A stretch of DNA of 64,000 nt from Rhizobium leguminosarum (GCF_017876795.1 NZ_JAGIOR010000001.1:777501-841500), one strand, 5' to 3'; numbered from the stretch's first letter, positions 26,080 through 38,700 are shown. Program-made: numbers and translations. Notes: generated from the letters alone by a model not told the origin.

Positions 26080-27921
26080 ATGGCACCGACCTCACCCGCC
26101 CAGAACGGCAAGGCCTACAAGTATATCGATCACTCCTACGACGTGATCGTCGTCGGCGCCGGCGGCGCCGGGCTGCGCGCCACGCTCGGCATGGCCGAGC
26201 AGGGTTTCCGCACGGCCTGCATCACCAAGGTATTCCCGACCCGCTCGCATACGGTCGCGGCCCAGGGCGGCATCGCCGCCTCGCTACGCAACATGACGCC
26301 CGATAGCTGGCAGTGGCACCTCTATGACACCGTCAAGGGTTCCGACTGGCTCGGCGACGTCGACGCCATGCAGTATCTGACCATGGAAGCGCCGAAGGCG
26401 GTCTATGAGCTCGAGCATTACGGCGTGCCGTTCTCGCGCAACGAGGAAGGCAAGATCTATCAGCGCCCGTTCGGCGGCCACATGCAGAATTACGGCGAAG
26501 GCCCGCCGGTGCAGCGCACCTGCGCCGTTGCCGACCGCACCGGCCACGCCATCCTGCATACGCTCTACGGCCAGTCGCTGCGACACAACGCCGAATTTTT
26601 CATCGAGTATTTCGCGCTCGACCTGATCATGTCGGAAGACGGCAGCCGTTGCACCGGCGTCGTCGCCTGGTGCCTCGATGACGGCACGATCCATCGTTTC
26701 GCCGCCAAGATGGTGGTGCTGGCGACCGGCGGCTACGGCCGCGCCTATTTCTCGGCAACGTCTGCCCATACCTGCACCGGCGACGGCGGTGGCATGGTGG
26801 CGCGTGCCGGCCTGCCGTTGCAGGACATGGAATTCGTCCAGTTCCACCCGACCGGCATCTACGGTTCGGGCTGTCTGATCACCGAAGGTGCGCGCGGCGA
26901 AGGCGGCTACCTGGTCAACTCCGAGGGCGAGCGCTTCATGGAGCGTTACGCGCCGTCGGCCAAGGATCTTGCCTCGCGCGACGTTGTTTCACGCTGCATG
27001 ACGCTGGAAATCCGCGAAGGCCGCGGCGTCGGCAAGAATAAGGACCACATCTTCCTGCATCTCGACCATCTCGATCCGGCCGTCCTTCATGAACGGCTGC
27101 CGGGGATTTCCGAGAGCGCCAAGATCTTTGCGGGCGTCGACGTCACGCGCGAGCCGATCCCGGTTCTGCCGACCGTTCACTACAATATGGGCGGCATTCC
27201 CACGAACTACTGGGGCGAAGTGCTGAACGCCGACAGTGCCAATCCGGAGCGGATCATCCCCGGGCTGATGGCTGTCGGTGAAGCCGGCTGCGCCTCGGTG
27301 CACGGCGCCAACCGTCTCGGTTCCAACTCGCTGATCGACCTCGTGGTCTTCGGCCGCGCCGCTGCGATCCGCGCCGGCGAGGTGATTGATCGCGCCGCGC
27401 CGATCCCGCATCTCAATGTCGCAGCCAGCGACAAGATCATCGACCGCTTCGACGGTCTGCGTCACGCCAGCGGCGGCACGCCGACGGCGGAACTGCGCGA
27501 GAAGATGCAGCGCGCCATGCAGGAAGACGCGGCGGTGTTCCGTACGCAGGAATCGCTGGAATCCGGTTGCCGGCGCATCTCTGCGATCTGGCACGAAATG
27601 AGCGATCTGAAGGTCACCGACCGCTCGATGATCTGGAATTCGGATCTGGTCGAGACGCTGGAGCTGCAGAACCTGATGGCCAACGCCATCACGACGATCT
27701 ACGGCGCCGAAGCCCGCAAGGAGAGCCGCGGCTCGCATGCGCGCGAGGATTATACCGAGGGTGCATTCGCCGGCCGCGACGACGTCAACTGGCGCAAGCA
27801 CACGCTTGCCTGGGTGAACGAGGCGGGCGCCGTGAAACTCGACTACCGGCCGGTTCACACCGAGCTAATCGCCGAAGGCATCGATCCGCACAAGATCGAG
27901 CCGAAGGCGCGGGTGTACTGA
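26080..27921 (+). CDS. sdhA: Succinate dehydrogenase flavoprotein subunit
   Basis: SdhA oxidises succinate to fumarate with covalently bound FAD. The 613-residue protein shows the dinucleotide site [17 protein letters not shown], the [10 protein letters not shown] segment near residue 53 whose His carries FAD, and the catalytic Arg/His region ([31 protein letters not shown]). The C-terminal helical domain ends in the normal way at KARVY. It is the central gene of sdhCDAB. Confidence 0.98.
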   Translation: MAPTSPAQNGKAYKYIDHSYDVIVVGAGGAGLRATLGMAEQGFRTACITKVFPTRSHTVAAQGGIAASLRNMTPDSWQWHLYDTVKGSDWLGDVDAMQYLTMEAPKAVYELEHYGVPFSRNEEGKIYQRPFGGHMQNYGEGPPVQRTCAVADRTGHAILHTLYGQSLRHNAEFFIEYFALDLIMSEDGSRCTGVVAWCLDDGTIHRFAAKMVVLATGGYGRAYFSATSAHTCTGDGGGMVARAGLPLQDMEFVQFHPTGIYGSGCLITEGARGEGGYLVNSEGERFMERYAPSAKDLASRDVVSRCMTLEIREGRGVGKNKDHIFLHLDHLDPAVLHERLPGISESAKIFAGVDVTREPIPVLPTVHYNMGGIPTNYWGEVLNADSANPERIIPGLMAVGEAGCASVHGANRLGSNSLIDLVVFGRAAAIRAGEVIDRAAPIPHLNVAASDKIIDRFDGLRHASGGTPTAELREKMQRAMQEDAAVFRTQESLESGCRRISAIWHEMSDLKVTDRSMIWNSDLVETLELQNLMANAITTIYGAEARKESRGSHAREDYTEGAFAGRDDVNWRKHTLAWVNEAGAVKLDYRPVHTELIAEGIDPHKIEPKARVY

Positions 27922-27939
27922 TCTCAAGAGGAACCGGAC

Positions 27940-28719
27940 ATGGTTGAACTCGCTCTTCCCAAGAACTCACAAATGCGCGAAGGCAAGGTCTGGCCGAAGC
28001 CGGCCGGTGCCAAGAACATCCGCGAATTCCGCGTCTACCGCTGGAGCCCGGATGACGGCCAGAACCCGTCGATCGACACTTTCTACATTGATGTCGACGA
28101 TTGCGGGCCGATGGTGCTCGACGGCCTGCTCTACATCAAAAACAAGATCGATCCGACGCTCACCTTGCGCCGCTCCTGTCGCGAGGGCATCTGCGGATCC
28201 TGCGCGATGAATATCGACGGCACCAACACGCTCGCCTGCACCAAGGGCCTCGACGATATCAAGGGTTCGGTGAAGATCTATCCGCTGCCGCATTTGCCCG
28301 TCGTCAAGGATCTGGTGCCTGACCTCACCAACTTCTATGCCCAGCATCGCTCGATCGAGCCGTGGCTGAAGACGGTGTCGCCGGCGCCCGCCAAGGAATG
28401 GAAGCAGAGCCACGAGGACCGTCAAAAGCTCGACGGTCTCTATGAATGCATCCTCTGCGCCTGCTGCTCGACCTCCTGTCCGAGCTACTGGTGGAACGGC
28501 GACCGGTATCTCGGTCCGGCCGTTCTGCTGCAGGCCTATCGCTGGCTGATCGATTCCAGAGACGAGGCGACCGGCGAGCGACTAGACAATCTCGAGGACC
28601 CGTTCCGGCTTTATCGCTGCCACACGATCATGAATTGTGCGCAGACCTGCCCGAAGGGCCTCAACCCGGCCAAGGCGATCGCCGAAATCAAGAAGATGAT
28701 GGTCGAGCGCCGGGTCTGA
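27940..28719 (+). CDS. sdhB: Succinate dehydrogenase iron-sulfur subunit
   Basis: SdhB passes electrons from FAD to quinone through three iron-sulfur clusters. In the 259-residue protein the [2Fe-2S] ligands are in [11 protein letters not shown], the [4Fe-4S] ligands in [12 protein letters not shown] and the last-cluster ligands in [22 protein letters not shown] lies before the ATG. A nucleotidyltransferase gene starts only 5 bases after the stop, so it probably shares the operon. Confidence 0.98.
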   Translation: MVELALPKNSQMREGKVWPKPAGAKNIREFRVYRWSPDDGQNPSIDTFYIDVDDCGPMVLDGLLYIKNKIDPTLTLRRSCREGICGSCAMNIDGTNTLACTKGLDDIKGSVKIYPLPHLPVVKDLVPDLTNFYAQHRSIEPWLKTVSPAPAKEWKQSHEDRQKLDGLYECILCACCSTSCPSYWWNGDRYLGPAVLLQAYRWLIDSRDEATGERLDNLEDPFRLYRCHTIMNCAQTCPKGLNPAKAIAEIKKMMVERRV

Positions 28720-28724
28720 TCAGT

Positions 28725-29543
28725 ATGCATGCCGATGGCGGAACAGACGGCTTCGATCCCGAAGCCGTTAGAGAGATCAGGTCGCGGCTCGCCTCAGTGC
28801 GCGAACAGGGTATCCGCATCGGTTTTGCGATCGAAAGCGGCAGCCGCGCCTGGGGATTTCCGTCTCCCGACAGCGATTATGACTGCCGCTTCGTCTATAT
28901 CCGCCCCGTCGAGCATCATCTCGCGCTTGCTTCGGCACGCGATGTCATCGAGTTTCCGATCATCGGCGACATCGATACCGGCGGCTGGGATCTAAGAAAG
29001 GCGCTGCTGCTCGCCCTCAAGGGAAACGCGGTGGTGGTCGAATGGCTGAAATCGCCGATCGCTTATGAAGAGGAAGCGGGTTTTCGCTCGCGTCTCGGCG
29101 CGCTCCTTGATCTCATCATGGTGCCGGAAAAGGTCGCTGCACATTATGTCGGGCTCATGCGGCAGCATTTTCAGAGCCAGGGCGAGGGGACGATCAAGCT
29201 GAAGAAGCTCCTCTATGCCGTGCGTCCGGCCATCGCGCTCGAATGGATGCGGCAGCGTTCTTTTCGCGTGCTGCCGCCGATGAATATGCTGGAATGCCTC
29301 GAGGCGATCTCGATCGCTCCCGACCTTCGAGCGGCGATATTCGATCTCGTGCATGTCAAGAAACAGACGCGCGAAATGGGGGAAGGTCTGCCGCCGACGC
29401 TGGTGCAATCCTTTCTGGAGAGCTCGTTCGAGCGTTATTCCGAGATATTGCGGGAGTTCGGCAGGGATCCGGACAGAGATCAGCGTGCGCAACACCTTGC
29501 TGACAAATTCTATGTGCAGGAAGTTTTGCAGCGGGGCAGTTGA
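28725..29543 (+). CDS. Predicted nucleotidyltransferase (COG3541 / YcgL-like)
   Basis: A 272-residue cytoplasmic protein with a minimal nucleotidyltransferase core: GSRAWG at 39-44 and the acidic pair in DSDYD (49-53), the GSx(n)DxD pattern that binds metal and nucleotide. A conserved helical C-terminus follows. It matches the COG3541 family of stand-alone nucleotidyltransferases whose substrates are unknown. No toxin-type HEPN partner is visible beside it. The start at 28725 is five bases after sdhB, suggesting co-transcription with complex II, but no functional link is known. Confidence 0.87.
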   Translation: MHADGGTDGFDPEAVREIRSRLASVREQGIRIGFAIESGSRAWGFPSPDSDYDCRFVYIRPVEHHLALASARDVIEFPIIGDIDTGGWDLRKALLLALKGNAVVVEWLKSPIAYEEEAGFRSRLGALLDLIMVPEKVAAHYVGLMRQHFQSQGEGTIKLKKLLYAVRPAIALEWMRQRSFRVLPPMNMLECLEAISIAPDLRAAIFDLVHVKKQTREMGEGLPPTLVQSFLESSFERYSEILREFGRDPDRDQRAQHLADKFYVQEVLQRGS

Positions 29544-29679
29544 ACTGTATCGTTTTTCGGTTAGTTGTTGTCACTGGCAATTTATGCAGCTCGACTTGAT
29601 TAACCAAAGCGAATTACGGTAATCGGACTTGTCTCACGCCCGTTTCTCTGCGGCGCTAGCCGAATTCAGGAGTATGATG

Positions 29680-30192
29680 ATGCAGTTGCGATATGCGATG
29701 ACAGGTCTGGTGGTAGCTCTCGCTCTAGCCGGTTGTCAGCGTACGGCATATGATTACAACTCCAGCCCGAATGCCGGGCCGGCGCCGCTGACGGCGCAGC
29801 CGGTTCCCTCGGTGCAGGGCGGGCAGCTTCCGCCGGTTAACGGTTCGCAGTTTCCAGCTGCGCCGGCGACGACGGCGCCGATGCCGGGCGCGCAGCCCGG
29901 CGCAATGGCCGCAAATGCGCTTGATGTCACCAAGGAATCGATGGTCGGAAGCTGGCGCGTCAATGGCAGCTGCGACATGTTCCTGACCCTGACCAATCTC
30001 GGCAGCGGTTCGCGCGGCGGTACGCGCGGCTGCGTCGGCGAGCTGACGGCGATGGGCTCCTGGGAGGTTGCCGGCAAGCAGGTGCTGCTCAAGGATCGCT
30101 CGGGCAATCAGCTCGGCAGCGTCTACAAGACGGCTGACAACCGCTTCCAGGGACAGACCAGCACGGGGCAGCAGATCAGCCTCAGCCGGTAA
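29680..30192 (+). CDS. Outer-membrane lipoprotein with AprI/Inh-type inhibitor domain
   Basis: The product (about 170 residues) starts with a lipoprotein signal: [19 protein letters not shown], with the lipobox LALAGC and the acylated Cys near residue 19. A low-complexity Pro/Ala/Gly linker of about 55 residues follows, then a small beta domain ([19 protein letters not shown] ... [27 protein letters not shown]) resembling the protease inhibitor Inh/AprI (Omp19-like). Such lipoproteins inhibit host or own proteases. Three ATGs lie in a row; the third (29680) is best spaced from AGGAG. It has its own upstream region and precedes zapE. Confidence 0.82.
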   Translation: MQLRYAMTGLVVALALAGCQRTAYDYNSSPNAGPAPLTAQPVPSVQGGQLPPVNGSQFPAAPATTAPMPGAQPGAMAANALDVTKESMVGSWRVNGSCDMFLTLTNLGSGSRGGTRGCVGELTAMGSWEVAGKQVLLKDRSGNQLGSVYKTADNRFQGQTSTGQQISLSR

Positions 30193-30273
30193 AACGAACC
30201 GGCGCGGTAAAGGAACCGGCGCGGTAAACCACCGGCGGGCCTCCGCCGATGTCTGACAGGCGGATATGCCCTC

Positions 30274-31437
30274 ATGCAGCCAATGCCCGATTATGCGCTC
30301 AGCGTCTGCGAACAGCTTAAAGCGCTGACCGCATCGGGCGCACTGCAGGTCGACTCCGCCCAGATGGACGTGGCAAAGAGCCTGGATCGGGTGCTGGCCG
30401 GGCTGAAGCAGCGGCGACCGGCGGCAAAATCGAGCGCGCTTGGCTGGATGTTTGCCGCCAAGAAGAAATCCGCCGACGGCATCAAGGGGCTTTACATCCA
30501 CGGCAGCGTCGGCCGCGGCAAGACCATGCTGATGGACATGTTCTTCTCGATGGCGCCGTGCAGGAAGAAACGCCGGGCGCATTTCCACGAATTCATGGCG
30601 GATGTGCACAACCGCATCGCGGCGCACCGGCTGAAACTCAAGAACGGCGAGACGAAGCAGGCCGATCCGATGCCGCCGGTCGCCGCAGCCCTCTACGCGG
30701 AAGCGGAACTGCTCTGCTTCGACGAATTCACGGTCACCGATATCGCCGATGCGATGATCCTGTCGCGGCTGTTCTCCGAGCTTTTCGCACGCGGATGCGT
30801 GCTGGTCGCGACGTCGAACGTCGAGCCCGACAACCTCTACGCAAATGGTCTCAATCGCGGTCTCTTCCTGCCCTTCGTCGCTCTTCTCAAGCAGCATGTC
30901 GATGTCGTTACCCTGGGTTCGCCGACCGACTACCGCATGGAGAAGCTGAGCAGCCAGCCGGTCTATCTGGTGCCGATCAACGATCATAACGACATGGCGA
31001 TGGAAGCGTCCTGGACGCAGGCGTTGCACGGGCGCAAGGCGCAGCCGCTGGATATTCCGATGAAGGGGCGCCACATCCATGTGCCGCTCGCGGTCGACCG
31101 TATGGCGCGGTTCGCCTTCGCCGATCTCTGCGACAAGCCGCTCGGGGCGGTCGACTTCCTGGCCATCGCCGCGCGTTTCGATACGGTCTTTGTCGATCAC
31201 ATTCCCTTGCTCGGGCCGGAAAAGCGGAACCAGATCAAACGCTTCATCATCCTGGTCGATACATTCTACGATCACGCCGTGCGGCTCTACATTTCGGCAG
31301 CGGCGATGCCGGAGGAACTGCTGGTGCAACGCCGGGGTACCGAGGGTTTTGAATTCGACCGCACCGCATCGCGGCTTTTCGAGATGCGTAGCGCCGAATA
31401 TCTCGCACTGCACCATGATAAGCGCGCCGCCGAGTAA
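30274..31437 (+). CDS. zapE: Cell division protein ZapE (AFG1-like ATPase)
   Basis: A 387-residue P-loop ATPase of the AFG1/ZapE family. Walker A is GSVGRGKTM near residue 77, Walker B is LLCFDEF near 150, and the conserved HFHEFM and ATSNVEPDNLY (sensor) follow. In E. coli, ZapE associates with the Z-ring and supports division under low oxygen; in mitochondria AFG1 handles misassembled respiratory proteins. Its place between complex II and malate dehydrogenase fits the latter kind of role. The start at 30274 (MQPMPDYALSV) is supported by length. Confidence 0.92.
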   Translation: MQPMPDYALSVCEQLKALTASGALQVDSAQMDVAKSLDRVLAGLKQRRPAAKSSALGWMFAAKKKSADGIKGLYIHGSVGRGKTMLMDMFFSMAPCRKKRRAHFHEFMADVHNRIAAHRLKLKNGETKQADPMPPVAAALYAEAELLCFDEFTVTDIADAMILSRLFSELFARGCVLVATSNVEPDNLYANGLNRGLFLPFVALLKQHVDVVTLGSPTDYRMEKLSSQPVYLVPINDHNDMAMEASWTQALHGRKAQPLDIPMKGRHIHVPLAVDRMARFAFADLCDKPLGAVDFLAIAARFDTVFVDHIPLLGPEKRNQIKRFIILVDTFYDHAVRLYISAAAMPEELLVQRRGTEGFEFDRTASRLFEMRSAEYLALHHDKRAAE

Positions 31438-31456
31438 CAATCCGGTGACAAAGTAT

Positions 31457-31472
31457 CTTACGTTTACGTAAG
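31457..31472. promoter_or_regulatory. Perfect 16-bp palindrome upstream of mdh
   Basis: CTTACGT TT ACGTAAG is a perfect 7-bp inverted repeat with a 2-base spacer, 19 bases after the zapE stop and 141 bases before the mdh start. The TTTACGTTTACGTAA type of site is used by MerR-family regulators (for example LiuR-like ones) in proteobacteria. An operator for mdh or the mdh-suc operon is plausible; the binding protein is unknown. Confidence 0.6.
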
Positions 31473-31532
31473 AATTTTAGTATCTAAACGATTGAAATTG
31501 CTGCATCAAAGTTAATGGATTGCCATTTTTAG

Positions 31533-32576
<1,044 letters not shown>

Positions 32577-32611
32577 TCGACGCGCTGAAGTCATCAAACA
32601 GGGATAAACCC

Positions 32612-33805
<1,194 letters not shown>

Positions 33806-33813
33806 GAACGGTC

Positions 33814-34305
33814 ATGGCCCTCCAGTCCACGCCATCCGCTGCGCATTTCCGTCTCAACGCCTTTGCCGGCGTATGGGAAGGGGAGGAGCGTGTCGCGGGG
33901 TCGGCGTGGACGAGTGAGGGAAAGGCCAGTGCTGAGCTTTCCGGCGAGACGCTGTTCGGCGGGTTCTTCCTCGAGCAGCGCTATCGCCAGTCGCGCGATG
34001 GGGCTGTTTCGTTCGAGGCCCGCAATGTTTTCGGCTTCGATGCTTCGGACCAGACCTACAAGCTTTACCAGTTCGACAGCGCGGGTTTTGCGCCGCCCTC
34101 GCCGGCTTCCGGCGAATGGAATGGCCAGGAACTTGTGCTGACCAAGGCTTCGCCGCGCGGCAGACAGCGCACCGCATTCACATTTGAAAATGAAGACTGC
34201 TACCGGATGGGCGTCAGCTTTTCGCCTGCAGGCAGCGATACTTGGCAGGAGGTCGTCAGCGGCATCTATCGTCGCTCGTCCCCCACGTCTTCCAACCTCT
34301 CCTAA
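33814..34305 (+). CDS. DUF1579-like protein between sucC and sucD
   Basis: The 163-residue cytoplasmic protein resembles the DUF1579 / lipocalin-like group: [27 protein letters not shown] and [19 protein letters not shown] suggest alternating beta-strands of a small barrel. The function is unknown. The gene starts 8 bases after sucC and ends 13 bases before sucD, so it is translated from the succinyl-CoA synthetase mRNA. There is no strong ribosome binding site. It is unlikely to be a structural subunit, because the complex works without one elsewhere (inference). Confidence 0.82.
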   Translation: MALQSTPSAAHFRLNAFAGVWEGEERVAGSAWTSEGKASAELSGETLFGGFFLEQRYRQSRDGAVSFEARNVFGFDASDQTYKLYQFDSAGFAPPSPASGEWNGQELVLTKASPRGRQRTAFTFENEDCYRMGVSFSPAGSDTWQEVVSGIYRRSSPTSSNLS

Positions 34306-34318
34306 ACAAAGGCCTCGC

Positions 34319-35221
34319 ATGTCCATTCTCGTCAACAAAGACACCAAGGTTCTCGTTCAGGGCCTGACCGGCAAGACCGGCACCTTCCACACCGAACAGG
34401 CGCTCGCTTACTACGGCACCCAGATGGTCGGCGGTATCCACCCGAAGAAGGGTGGCGAAACCTGGACCGGCGCGAAGGGCGAAAGCCTGCCGATCTTCGC
34501 AACCGTTGCCGAAGGCAGGGAAAAGACCGGCGCCGACGCGACCGTCATCTATGTCCCGCCGGCCGGTGCTGCCGATGCGATCATCGAGGCGATCGACGCC
34601 GAGATCCCGTTCATCACCTGCATTACCGAAGGCATCCCGGTCATGGACATGGTGCGCGTCAAGGCTCGCCTCGACCGCTCCAAGTCGCGGCTGCTCGGCC
34701 CCAACTGCCCGGGCATCATGACGCCGGAAGAATGCAAGATCGGCATCATGCCGGGCTCGATCTTCCGCAAGGGTTCGGTCGGTATCGTGTCCCGCTCGGG
34801 TACGCTGACCTATGAAGCCGTGTTCCAGACCTCCAACGAAGGCCTCGGCCAGACCACGGCCGTCGGCATCGGCGGCGACCCGGTCAAGGGCACCGAGTTC
34901 ATCGACGTGCTGGAAATGTTCCTGGCCGACCAAGCGACGCAGTCGATCATCATGATCGGCGAAATCGGCGGTTCGGCAGAGGAAGATGCTGCCCAGTTCC
35001 TCAAGGACGAAGCCAAGAAGGGCCGCAGCAAGCCGATGGCCGGCTTCATTGCCGGCCGCACGGCGCCGAAGGGCCGCACCATGGGCCACGCCGGTGCTGT
35101 GGTTTCCGGCGGCAAGGGCGATGCGGAATCGAAGATCGCGGCGATGGAATCGGCAGGCATCAAGGTGTCGCCGTCTCCGGCCCGCCTCGGCAAGACGCTG
35201 GTTGAAGTCCTCAAGGGCTAA
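34319..35221 (+). CDS. sucD: Succinyl-CoA synthetase alpha subunit
   Basis: SucD binds CoA and carries the transient phosphohistidine. In the 300-residue protein, the N-terminal CoA-binding domain has [17 protein letters not shown], and the phosphorylated His is in [17 protein letters not shown] near residue 247. The [14 protein letters not shown] block is the conserved subunit contact. ATG at 34319 gives the normal start [12 protein letters not shown]. It is co-transcribed with sucC and followed by sucA. Confidence 0.98.
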   Translation: MSILVNKDTKVLVQGLTGKTGTFHTEQALAYYGTQMVGGIHPKKGGETWTGAKGESLPIFATVAEGREKTGADATVIYVPPAGAADAIIEAIDAEIPFITCITEGIPVMDMVRVKARLDRSKSRLLGPNCPGIMTPEECKIGIMPGSIFRKGSVGIVSRSGTLTYEAVFQTSNEGLGQTTAVGIGGDPVKGTEFIDVLEMFLADQATQSIIMIGEIGGSAEEDAAQFLKDEAKKGRSKPMAGFIAGRTAPKGRTMGHAGAVVSGGKGDAESKIAAMESAGIKVSPSPARLGKTLVEVLKG

Positions 35222-35391
35222 TCCAACTTATACCCGGGCGGAGGAGCGGCATCTGCGACTTCCGCCCGGTCTTGACGGCACGAGATATGCAGATGCGCCG
35301 CGGACAGGCGGCAATCGGAATGCGGCAGCCGGCGATCAAGCCGGCAAATTCATCAAAGTCAGGAGGCGGGCGGAAGCGTCCGCATATCACC

Positions 35392-38376
35392 ATGGCACGG
35401 CAAGAAGCCAACGAGCAGTTTCAGGTCACCTCGTTTCTGGATGGCGCCAACGCTGCCTATATCGAGCAGCTGCATGCGCGCTACGAAGAGGACCCCGCCT
35501 CGGTCGACGATCAGTGGCGGACCTTCTTCAAGGCGCTTGAGGAAGATCCCAGCGATGTGAAGAGGGCGGCCAAGGGGGCTTCCTGGCGCAGGAAAAACTG
35601 GCCGCTGGCCGCCGGTGGCGACCTGGTGTCGGCTCTCGACGGCGACTGGGGCATTGTCGAGAAGGTCATCGAGACCAAGGTCAAGGCCAAGGCCGAAGCG
35701 CAGGGCAAGCCTGCCGACAGCACCGACGTGCTGCAGGCGACGCGCGATTCCGTGCGCGCCATCATGATGATCCGCGCCTACCGCATGCGGGGCCATCTGC
35801 ATGCCAAGCTCGACCCGCTCGGCATCGCCGCTTCCGTCGACGACTATCGCGAGCTATCGCCGGAGAATTACGGCTTCACATCAGCTGATTACGACCGCAG
35901 GATCTTCATCGACAACGTGCTCGGCTTGGAATACGCGTCCATCCGCGAGATGATCGATATCCTCGAGCGCACCTATTGCTCGACGCTCGGCGTCGAATTC
36001 ATGCACATTTCCAATCCGGAAGAAAAGGCCTGGATACAGGAGCGTATCGAGGGGCCGGACAAGGGCGTCGCTTTCTCGCCTGAAGGCAAGAAGGCAATCC
36101 TTGCAAAGCTCGCCGAAGCCGAAGGCTACGAGCAATTCCTCGACGTCAAGTTCAAGGGCACCAAGCGCTTCGGCCTCGACGGCGGCGAGTCGCTGATCCC
36201 GGCTTTGGAGCAGATTCTCAAGCGCGGCGGTCATCTCGGCCTCAAGGAAGCCGTGTTCGGCATGGCCCATCGCGGCCGCCTCAACGTGCTGTCCCAGGTT
36301 ATGGGCAAACCGCACCGGGCGATCTTCCACGAGTTCAAGGGCGGCTCCTATGCGCCTGACGAAGTCGAAGGTTCGGGCGACGTCAAGTATCATCTCGGGG
36401 CCTCTTCCGACCGCGAATTCGACGGCAACAAGGTGCACGTCTCGCTGACGGCAAACCCCTCGCATCTTGAAATCGTCGATCCCGTCGTCATGGGCAAGGT
36501 CCGCGCCAAGCAGGACATGAATGCTACCGTCTGGGACGGCGACATCATTCCGCTTTCCGAACGTGCCAAGGTTCTGCCGCTCCTGATCCATGGCGACGCA
36601 GCTTTCGCCGGCCAGGGCGTCATTGCCGAAATCCTCGGCCTTTCCGGCTTGCGCGGCCACCGCGTCGCCGGCACCATGCATGTGATCATCAACAACCAGA
36701 TCGGCTTCACCACGAACCCGGCCTTCTCGCGTTCGTCGCCCTATCCGTCCGACGTCGCCAAGATGATCGAGGCGCCGATCTTCCACGTCAATGGCGACGA
36801 TCCGGAAGCGGTGGTCTATGCGGCCAAGGTCGCGACCGAATTCCGCATGAAGTTCCACAAGCCTGTGGTACTCGACCTGTTCTGCTACCGCCGCTACGGC
36901 CACAATGAAGGCGATGAACCGTCCTTCACGCAGCCGAAGATGTACAAGGTTATCCGCGGCCACAGGACCGTGCTGCAGATCTATGCGGACCGCCTGGTCG
37001 CCGAGGGCCTGCTCACCGAAGGTGAAGTCGAGAAAATGAAGGCCGACTGGCGCGCCCATCTCGAACAGGAGTTCGAGGCCGGCCAGCACTACAAGCCGAA
37101 CAAGGCCGATTGGCTGGACGGCGAGTGGTCGGGCCTGCGCGCAGCCGACAATGCCGACGAACAGCGCCGCGGCAAGACCGCCGTGCCGATGAAGACGCTG
37201 AAGGATATTGGCCGCAAGCTCTCGGAGATCCCGACGGGCTTCAGCGCGCACCGCACGATCCAGCGCTTCATGGAAAACCGCGCCAATATGATCGCCACCG
37301 GCGAGGGTATCGACTGGGCGATGGCCGAAGCGCTCTCCTTCGGCGCGCTTTGTGTCGAAGGCAGCAAAATCCGCCTGTCCGGCCAGGATTGTGAACGCGG
37401 CACCTTCTCGCAGCGCCACTCGGTTCTCTACGATCAGGAAACCGAGGAACGCTACATCCCGCTCGCCAATCTTTCGCCGACGCAGGGTCGCTACGAAGTC
37501 ATCAATTCGATGCTTTCGGAAGAGGCCGTGCTCGGTTTCGAATACGGCTACTCGCTTGCCCGCCCGAATGCGCTGACGCTCTGGGAAGCGCAGTTCGGCG
37601 ATTTCGCCAACGGTGCGCAGGTGGTCTTCGACCAGTTCATCTCGTCGGGCGAACGCAAGTGGCTGCGCATGTCGGGCCTGGTCTGCCTCTTGCCGCATGG
37701 CTATGAGGGCCAGGGTCCGGAACACTCCTCGGCCCGCCTCGAGCGTTTCCTGCAGCTTTGCGCTGAGGACAATATGCAGGTCGCCAACGTCACGACGCCG
37801 GCGAACTACTTCCACATCCTGCGCCGGCAGCTGAAGCGCGACTTCCGCAAGCCGCTGATCCTGATGACGCCGAAGTCGCTGCTGCGCCACAAGCGGGCAG
37901 TCTCGACGCTTGCCGAAATGGCCGGCGAATCCGCCTTCCATCGCCTGCTCTGGGACGATGCCGAGGTGATCAAGGACGGCCCGATCAAGCTGCAGAAGGA
38001 CAACAAGATCCGCCGTGTCGTCATGTGCTCCGGCAAGGTCTATTACGATCTTCTCGAAGAGCGTGAAAAGCGCGGCATCGACGATGTCTATCTCTTGCGT
38101 GTCGAACAGCTCTATCCGTTCCCGGCAAAGGCGCTGATCAACGAGCTGTCGCGCTTCCGCAATGCCGAGATGGTCTGGTGCCAGGAAGAGCCGAAGAACA
38201 TGGGCGCATGGTCGTTCATCGACCCCTTCCTCGAATGGGTGCTCGCCCATATCGATGCAAAGTATCAGCGCGTCCGTTATACCGGCCGTCCGGCCGCCGC
38301 CTCGCCGGCGACGGGCCTGATGTCCAAGCATCTGTCGCAGCTCGCCGCATTCCTCGAGGATGCATTGGGCGGTTAA
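35392..38376 (+). CDS. sucA: 2-oxoglutarate dehydrogenase E1 component
   Basis: SucA decarboxylates 2-oxoglutarate with thiamine pyrophosphate and passes succinyl to the lipoyl group of SucB. The 994-residue protein has the normal rhizobial length. TPP and substrate residues appear in GMAHRGRLNVL, HGDAAFAGQGV and NNQIGFTT; the C-terminal transketolase-like domain has EAQFGDFANGAQV and PHGYEGQGPEHSSAR. The start at 35392 was chosen because MARQEANEQFQVTSFLDGANAAY matches the family; the leader upstream is basic and unlike it. No good ribosome binding site is visible. Confidence 0.97.
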   Translation: MARQEANEQFQVTSFLDGANAAYIEQLHARYEEDPASVDDQWRTFFKALEEDPSDVKRAAKGASWRRKNWPLAAGGDLVSALDGDWGIVEKVIETKVKAKAEAQGKPADSTDVLQATRDSVRAIMMIRAYRMRGHLHAKLDPLGIAASVDDYRELSPENYGFTSADYDRRIFIDNVLGLEYASIREMIDILERTYCSTLGVEFMHISNPEEKAWIQERIEGPDKGVAFSPEGKKAILAKLAEAEGYEQFLDVKFKGTKRFGLDGGESLIPALEQILKRGGHLGLKEAVFGMAHRGRLNVLSQVMGKPHRAIFHEFKGGSYAPDEVEGSGDVKYHLGASSDREFDGNKVHVSLTANPSHLEIVDPVVMGKVRAKQDMNATVWDGDIIPLSERAKVLPLLIHGDAAFAGQGVIAEILGLSGLRGHRVAGTMHVIINNQIGFTTNPAFSRSSPYPSDVAKMIEAPIFHVNGDDPEAVVYAAKVATEFRMKFHKPVVLDLFCYRRYGHNEGDEPSFTQPKMYKVIRGHRTVLQIYADRLVAEGLLTEGEVEKMKADWRAHLEQEFEAGQHYKPNKADWLDGEWSGLRAADNADEQRRGKTAVPMKTLKDIGRKLSEIPTGFSAHRTIQRFMENRANMIATGEGIDWAMAEALSFGALCVEGSKIRLSGQDCERGTFSQRHSVLYDQETEERYIPLANLSPTQGRYEVINSMLSEEAVLGFEYGYSLARPNALTLWEAQFGDFANGAQVVFDQFISSGERKWLRMSGLVCLLPHGYEGQGPEHSSARLERFLQLCAEDNMQVANVTTPANYFHILRRQLKRDFRKPLILMTPKSLLRHKRAVSTLAEMAGESAFHRLLWDDAEVIKDGPIKLQKDNKIRRVVMCSGKVYYDLLEEREKRGIDDVYLLRVEQLYPFPAKALINELSRFRNAEMVWCQEEPKNMGAWSFIDPFLEWVLAHIDAKYQRVRYTGRPAAASPATGLMSKHLSQLAAFLEDALGG

Positions 38377-38391
38377 CACAAGGGGGGCGCA

Positions 38392-38700
38392 ATGGCTTAT
38401 TTCTTTCTGAGACTGCTGCCGCCGCGCCCCACTTTCCCGCATGACGGGACCGGAGAGGAAATGGCGGCGATGAAACGCCATGTCGAATACTGGCACCGGC
38501 ACGCCCTTGCGGGATCGGCGATCGTCTTCGGTCCCGTGTTCGAGGGTGAAGGCGCCTTCGGCATGGCGATCGTCGAAGTCGAGGATCAGACGGCGGCACA
38601 GGTGCTTGCCGACGGCGATCCGATCATCGCTTCCGGTTTCGGTTTCCGTTTCGATATCCTGCCGATGCCCTCGATCATTTTGCGGCCGCCCGCCGTCTGA
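38392..38700 (+). CDS. YciI-family protein between sucA and sucB
   Basis: A 102-residue YciI-like protein. It starts AYFFLRLLPPRPTFPHDGT, and the conserved HVEYWHRHALAGSAIVFGPVFEGEGAFGMAIVEVED block follows with an invariant His near residue 29 that could be catalytic. The role is unknown. It lies 15 bases after sucA (AAGGGGGG as a strong ribosome binding site) and 40 bases before sucB, so it is expressed with the 2-oxoglutarate dehydrogenase genes. A second YciI relative is at 23092. Confidence 0.88.
   Translation: MAYFFLRLLPPRPTFPHDGTGEEMAAMKRHVEYWHRHALAGSAIVFGPVFEGEGAFGMAIVEVEDQTAAQVLADGDPIIASGFGFRFDILPMPSIILRPPAV

Noticed and set aside
35881..38502. An 873-codon open frame antisense to sucA
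   Set aside because: sucA is certain and its third-position GC opens the opposite strand; the translated protein shows only Asp/Arg/His-rich composition without domains.
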